Of a DNA stretch of 64,000 bases, positions 60,201 through 64,000 are shown piece by piece. Source of the stretch: JAGXLC01 sp041686375 (GTDB taxonomy: Bacteria; Bacteroidota; Bacteroidia; Bacteroidales; UBA12077); the NCBI GenBank assembly GCA_041686375.1, contig JAWLEB010000015.1, positions 1 to 64,000 of the forward strand, in the 5' to 3' direction. The first letter of the stretch is position 1, and each line of letters begins with the position of its first letter. A program made the position numbers and the translations under genes. The notes under the pieces were generated by a model. It did not search any database and was not told the DNA's origin. It worked only from the letters and a program-made list of their open reading frames with translations.

Positions 60201-60935
60201 CTAATACAAAAGATTTAGCCTTTTTAAATGCTCATAAAAAATTTGCTTATAACTTTCACCAATAGGTACCTGATCACCGGAAATTTCAACTATACGTCCG
60301 TGAAATGCATCAATTTTATCAATGGGAATGGCATATGACCTATGTATCCTTATAAAATTTTCCGGGGGCAGTTGTTTTAGTAACTCATCAAAACTTTGCA
60401 AGGTGAATATAGAATCATCTTTTGTCTTTATTATCAGGTAATTACTCAATCCCTGAATATAAAGTATATCATCAAATTTTACTTTCTGCATACGGTATTT
60501 AGTACGAATGAAAAAATAATTTTTCGGATTTTGTAATGGAGCTTGCAAATATTTGATATCCCGGGTATTTTTTTCATACATTTTGTCATACACCCCATTA
60601 ACAGCCTGCAGAAATCTTTTATAAGATAGTGGTTTTATTAAATAATCTCCTACCTGAAACTCATAACCTTTCAACGCATAATCGGCTGTTGCTGACAAAA
60701 TAATTACGTATGGTTTTTCTTTAATGGTTTCTAAAAGTTCAATGCCATCCATGTCTTCAAGCGCTACATCAATAAACAGCAAATCCGAAGGTTGGGTTTT
60801 TATAGCTGAATATGCATTATAGGCATTAGTATATGTTCCTACAATATTCAGAAAGTCAATTTTTTTTATAAGGCTTTCTAAATATTCTATACTTTTAGTA
60901 TCAGCGTCAATAATTATGCAATCAATAGTTTGCAT
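60201..60935 (-). CDS. LytTR-family response regulator
   Basis: 244 residues. Receiver domain about 1-120 with acidic pair IIDAD near 8-12, phosphoacceptor Asp56 (LLFIDVALEDMDG) and Lys in LIKPLSYKRF; LytTR DNA-binding domain about 140-244 (YFFIRTKYRMQKVKFDDILYIQGLSNYLIIK, FIRIHRSYAIPIDKID). It is the AgrA/LytR type. No histidine kinase is next to it, so it is an orphan regulator in this window. The upstream gap contains no match I could call its own target. Confidence 0.93.
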   Translation of the reverse strand: MQTIDCIIIDADTKSIEYLESLIKKIDFLNIVGTYTNAYNAYSAIKTQPSDLLFIDVALEDMDGIELLETIKEKPYVIILSATADYALKGYEFQVGDYLIKPLSYKRFLQAVNGVYDKMYEKNTRDIKYLQAPLQNPKNYFFIRTKYRMQKVKFDDILYIQGLSNYLIIKTKDDSIFTLQSFDELLKQLPPENFIRIHRSYAIPIDKIDAFHGRIVEISGDQVPIGESYKQIFYEHLKRLNLLY

Positions 60936-61294
60936 AATTTTATAATTTATTATTTAGTAGAAAATATATTATTACAATGTGCATAATAAGAATAAAACAG
61001 TTTATCTCAACCGATTATAAAATGGTACCAAATCCCTTATAATTGATGTCAAGCTGTTAAATCTAAATTTAATGGGAATAAGCATAAAGCTTTAACTATT
61101 TTTAATGATTTTTAACTTTTACAATATAAATAATATATAATTTGCACGCAAAAATTTCAATAAAAAAATAAACACATAAAACCCCAATGACTAACGCAGA
61201 CAAAACCCAAAGCCATGGGATATAGAATCAAAAAACAATGACTATTGCAGCAATAAGTTTCAGATTATGAAACTAATAATCTAACTTTATCCAA
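60936..61294. other. 359-base divergent gap LytTR / fdhD-like
   Basis: The gap is A/T-rich. Its last 82 bases, plus the fdhD-like ATG, are copy 3 of the leader repeat. The left half has no hairpin or gene that I could support. Because the gap is shared by divergent genes, promoters for both must lie here. Confidence 0.5.
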
Positions 61295-61297
61295 ATG
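61213..61297 (+). repeat. 85-bp leader repeat, copy 3 (before the fdhD-like gene)
   Basis: It begins CCATGGGATA and ends in AACTTTATCCAAATG, where ATG is the start codon of the fdhD-like gene. It matches the dsbD copy at 68 of 85 bases and the T9SS-cargo copy at 65 of 85, both without gaps, by hand count. The upstream stem module of the other two is missing here. Confidence 0.85.
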
Positions 61298-61999
61298 AAA
61301 AACATTCAAATTGTCAGATTAGAACGGGAAAAACGTAAAACAGATGAGGACACAGTAGCCGAGGAAGTTTTACTGAAGCTTATACTTAACAATCGGTTCA
61401 TAACAAAATTCTCATGTTCGGGAAACGACATTAATGAGCTAATAGTGGGATTTCTTTTCTACCATCAATATATTAATGACTTAAGTGATATTGTAACGCT
61501 GAATTATAACATTGAATCCGCGGAAGTTCATGCAAAAACAGAACCACAGAAACCAGTCTTTTCGGAAGAAGCTGAATTCGCAAAACTTACGTATAATGTT
61601 AAAGACATATATCAGTTAATGGATAAATTTTTGGGCATGTCAGAGCAGTTTAAAAAAACCGGTGCTGTCCACAGCGCTGCAATTGCCGATAATGAAGGAA
61701 TAAAATTTTCTTTCGAAGATTTAAGCCGTCACAATGCCTTATTCAAGATTTTAGGATATAGTATAACACAAAACATTATGCTTCAAAATAAAATGCTTCT
61801 TCTGACCTGCAGGATTACGAAAAGTATTCTGGATATTATCCGGAAATCAAACGTTACAACAATAATTTCCAAAGCCGCACCTACTGATTTATCTGTTGAA
61901 ATATGCCGGACGAAAGACATTTCACTTGCCGGATTTGTGCGGGGAGAACGCATGAACATCTATCATGGCGAAAATTATTTTTTAAGCCACAGGGTCTGA
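61295..61999 (+). CDS. FdhD-like protein lacking the CxxC motif
   Basis: 234 residues of the FdhD fold: AEEVLLKLILNNRFITKFSCSGNDINELIVGFLF (about 22-55), TGAVHSAAIADNEGIKF (about 122-138), DLSRHNALFKILG (about 142-154), KAAPTDLSVEIC and LAGFVRGERMNIYHG (about 211-225). FdhD moves sulfur from IscS to the molybdenum cofactor of formate dehydrogenase through a CxxC loop, normally just after residue 100. Here that stretch reads FAKLTYNVKDIYQ with no Cys, and the only Cys residues are 41, 172 and 204. It may have lost sulfurtransfer and kept cofactor binding, perhaps serving the AOR. It overlaps the converging GH13 gene by 25 bases. Confidence 0.85.
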   Translation: MKNIQIVRLEREKRKTDEDTVAEEVLLKLILNNRFITKFSCSGNDINELIVGFLFYHQYINDLSDIVTLNYNIESAEVHAKTEPQKPVFSEEAEFAKLTYNVKDIYQLMDKFLGMSEQFKKTGAVHSAAIADNEGIKFSFEDLSRHNALFKILGYSITQNIMLQNKMLLLTCRITKSILDIIRKSNVTTIISKAAPTDLSVEICRTKDISLAGFVRGERMNIYHGENYFLSHRV

Positions 62000-63690
62000 T
62001 AGGGCTTAAGCATTATGACCGAACCGGACTGGTATGATCTATTCTCTATCAAATCAATTATGTCCCCTTTTTTTATGACAGTATCCAGGGAAAACCTTTG
62101 TTTCTCATCTGTTATGTTGGATATGCTCCATATAATATTCTCTTCTGAAGCTATTCGCTTTATTCCCAAAAAAACATCCCCGCAGTGTATAACATATTGC
62201 TCGCTATCAGGGTGAAATGCGGGTTGTTTCTTACGAATTCTAATCAATCTTTTAAGTTCATAAAAAATCCTGCTTTTGCTATTTTTCTTAGCAGTTAATG
62301 AAAAAATTAGTTCTTCGTAATCCAGTTTTCCCCTGTTAATGCTTCTGTAACGACCTGTACGTTCAACACCTTCAATGTCATTTCTTGTAGCAGTTAGTGA
62401 ATGAATATAAAAAGCAGGAATCCCTTTCAGCGTCATCATAATTGTTTGTGAACAAATAAATCGCTGCTCCTGCAGACTATCCAGCCCTTTCTTTGTTCCT
62501 TTTAATGCATCAAAATAAGCAATATTAAGCTCATAGGGACTTTCAGAGCCATCGGGATTCATCTTTGTACTGATATAACCTCCAAACTCCACCATCTTCT
62601 GCAATAAATCCTTTTTCTCCTTCTCTGGCAATATGCCTTCGAGTGCCCTCACGCCTATCCCATCGTGCGAGGCAGTAAAATTTACATATGTTCCTTTGCC
62701 GTTTGTTTCCGGAACAGTATCAATCCACCGGCTTAAATATTTCGAGCATCCAGCATGTAAAGTATACAACAAAAGAGATGGAAGCGAGAATTGATAAATC
62801 ATATGTGCTTCATCATAGTTCTCCCCGAAATAAGACAAATTTTCTTTATGCGGCACATTGGTTTCAGTTAATATTATCACCTCTGGATTAATCAGTTCGG
62901 CGAGTTCTCTAATCAAATTAACGATTCGGTGCGTTTCAGGTAAATGAATACAACTGGTACCAGGTTTTTTCCAGAGGTAAGCTATTGCGTCAAGACGAAT
63001 AATCCGGACACCTTTCTGAAGATAGAAAAACAATACCCGAAGCATTTCATACAATACCCAGGGATTTCGGAAATCAAGGTCTATCTGATCACTGCTAAAA
63101 GTTGTCCAAACATATTTTTCTCCTTTAGCAGTCTTAAACAATGTAAACAAACTACCACTGCGTGGTCGTGTCACAGATGATATATCTGTCTCAGGATCCA
63201 TCTTAATAAAATAATCTTTTCCGGGATGCTTGTCAACAAGGAAATTCTGGAACCACTCGCTCTTCCGGGATATATGGTTAATTACCAAATCTGTCATAAT
63301 ATCAAATTTCTCATTGATCCTTGAAATATCATCCCAACTGCCCAACTCAGAATCAACTTCATAATAATTTATTACTGAAAACCCATCGTCAGAGCTATAC
63401 GGAAAAAACGGCAGTATATGAACAATATTAATATCATCCTTTACATATTCTTGCAGAAATCGATGCAGCGTTTGCAGAGGCCTTTCATCTTGTTTCCTTA
63501 TACTGTTTCCATAAGTAATCAGAATTATGTCGCTATTATTCCATTTTTCAAGCTCACACTGAATATTCTTAAGATTGTCTTCTACCAACTGAAAAATGGC
63601 ATCCAAATAATTATCATCCAGTGAATCTCCGTAAATTCGCCTGAGTAGTTTTTCAATCCTAACTTTAGCTCCTTCTGATAATGAGGTCAT
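61975..63690 (-). CDS. GH13 sugar phosphorylase, sucrose/glucosylglycerate phosphorylase-like
   Basis: 571 residues of the GH13_18 type. The barrel shows HILPFFPYSSDDGFSVINYYEVD (about 91-113), nucleophile Asp234 (IIRLDAIAYLWK), acid/base Glu276 (ILTETNVPHKEN), and Asp343 (ASHDGIG). The GFSVxDYYxVxPxxG pattern and lack of signal peptide suit a cytoplasmic phosphorylase that splits a glucoside with phosphate. Sucrose and glucosylglycerate are the known family substrates; I favour glucosylglycerate because the upstream partial gene resembles the tail of a glycosyltransferase, but this is weak. The gene is 9 bases from that neighbour. Confidence 0.82.
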   Translation of the reverse strand: MTSLSEGAKVRIEKLLRRIYGDSLDDNYLDAIFQLVEDNLKNIQCELEKWNNSDIILITYGNSIRKQDERPLQTLHRFLQEYVKDDINIVHILPFFPYSSDDGFSVINYYEVDSELGSWDDISRINEKFDIMTDLVINHISRKSEWFQNFLVDKHPGKDYFIKMDPETDISSVTRPRSGSLFTLFKTAKGEKYVWTTFSSDQIDLDFRNPWVLYEMLRVLFFYLQKGVRIIRLDAIAYLWKKPGTSCIHLPETHRIVNLIRELAELINPEVIILTETNVPHKENLSYFGENYDEAHMIYQFSLPSLLLYTLHAGCSKYLSRWIDTVPETNGKGTYVNFTASHDGIGVRALEGILPEKEKKDLLQKMVEFGGYISTKMNPDGSESPYELNIAYFDALKGTKKGLDSLQEQRFICSQTIMMTLKGIPAFYIHSLTATRNDIEGVERTGRYRSINRGKLDYEELIFSLTAKKNSKSRIFYELKRLIRIRKKQPAFHPDSEQYVIHCGDVFLGIKRIASEENIIWSISNITDEKQRFSLDTVIKKGDIIDLIENRSYQSGSVIMLKPYQTLWLKK

Positions 63691-63699
63691 AAATATCTC

Positions 63700-64000
63700 T
63701 TACACTTTATTATCCTCTTCCACAACAGCATAAAATTTATCCATAAAATCAGGTATAGCGCTCATAACTCGCTTCCAGCTCGGTATGAAATCTGACTGCA
63801 TAGGATTAGAAAGAAACTCCTCACCCGCTAAGTAAATATTTCTGGCAAAAAGTTCCACAATTTCTTCTTCAACATGGTGGTCCAGTTCAAGCCCGTTCAT
63901 CACTGCATCATTATTATACTGTTCAGCAAAATCAAGCGCTATTTTGTAATAAGTCGCCTTTAAAGAACGGAATGTCTCCTGTGAAAACACATAGCCTTTC
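63700..64000 (-). CDS. C-terminal part of a glycosyltransferase-like gene (runs off the window)
   Basis: The frame is open to the right edge, so only the last 99 or so residues are seen; the GTG at 63990 is internal. Sequence LKATYYKIALDFAEQYNNDAVMNG and NPMQSDFIPSWKRVMSAIPDFMDKFYAVV has no catalytic motif that I can name, but it resembles the C-terminal helical end of GT-A glycosyltransferases found beside GH13_18 phosphorylases. It shares an operon with the phosphorylase (9-base gap). Function is uncertain. Confidence 0.45.
   Translation of the reverse strand, partial: KGYVFSQETFRSLKATYYKIALDFAEQYNNDAVMNGLELDHHVEEEIVELFARNIYLAGEEFLSNPMQSDFIPSWKRVMSAIPDFMDKFYAVVEEDNKV

Overview
The window is AT-rich chromosomal DNA from a member of the Bacteroidota, most likely an anaerobic marine or sediment type. 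The evidence is a SusC/SusD pair, gldE and gldD gliding genes, a secreted protein with a type IX (T9SS) sorting tail, the order HU - mutY - ssb - gldE - gldD, a GGGPS homologue, and promoters of the TTTG-N19-TATCTTTG kind. No phage, CRISPR array, rRNA or intact insertion sequence was seen. One tRNA is present: tRNA-Ser(GCU).

Layout. 2-3879: envelope genes (TPR protein, lptC, a small membrane protein, a PpiD/SurA-like isomerase). 3974-13987: a tungsten/molybdenum pterin island. On the + strand it holds a WtpA-like oxyanion-binding lipoprotein, a small membrane protein, a four-cluster ferredoxin with a Tat motif and an aldehyde:ferredoxin oxidoreductase (AOR). Convergent to these on the - strand are wtpB/modB, wtpC/modC, a P-loop protein, moeA, a short moaA, moaC and a MOSC-MogA fusion. 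A mobA-like gene lies at 17821 and an fdhD-like gene at 61295. 14235-18459: DUF4168 protein, BASS transporter, acyltransferase, TPR lipoprotein, MobA-like. 18896-23639: SusC/SusD. 23878-31065: flavoprotein, a broken lipoprotein gene, tRNA-Ser, FloA/NfeD, ClpS, RecA and an S9 peptidase. 31066-31638: a gene-poor scar with a decayed coding fragment, a 45-bp perfect palindrome and a repeat copy. 31639-42188: T9SS cargo, gcvP, MBL hydrolase, pcm, a Gfo/Idh-like protein, thpR, elbB, a DUF4294 protein, gdhA. 42343-48901: two large tandem paralogues joining receiver-like domains to a PEP/pyruvate-binding (PPDK-N) domain. 49474-64000: DsbD, RNase G, a 30-residue AURKAIP1/COX24-like protein, HU, mutY, ssb, gldE, gldD, a phosphopantetheinyl transferase, GGGPS, a NUMOD4 protein, a LytTR regulator, FdhD-like, a GH13 sugar phosphorylase and a truncated gene.

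How the genes fit together. The island at 4-14 kb can import tungstate or molybdate, build the pterin and supply one visible client enzyme, the AOR with its ferredoxin. moaD, moaE and moeB are not in the window.

The most unusual signal is non-coding. An 85-bp block ends at an ATG in three unrelated places: before the T9SS cargo gene, before dsbD and before fdhD-like. The copies align without gaps at roughly 75-80% identity by hand count, and two of them carry a further upstream module with a long-range stem. This may be an undescribed cis-regulatory leader or a small mobile repeat.
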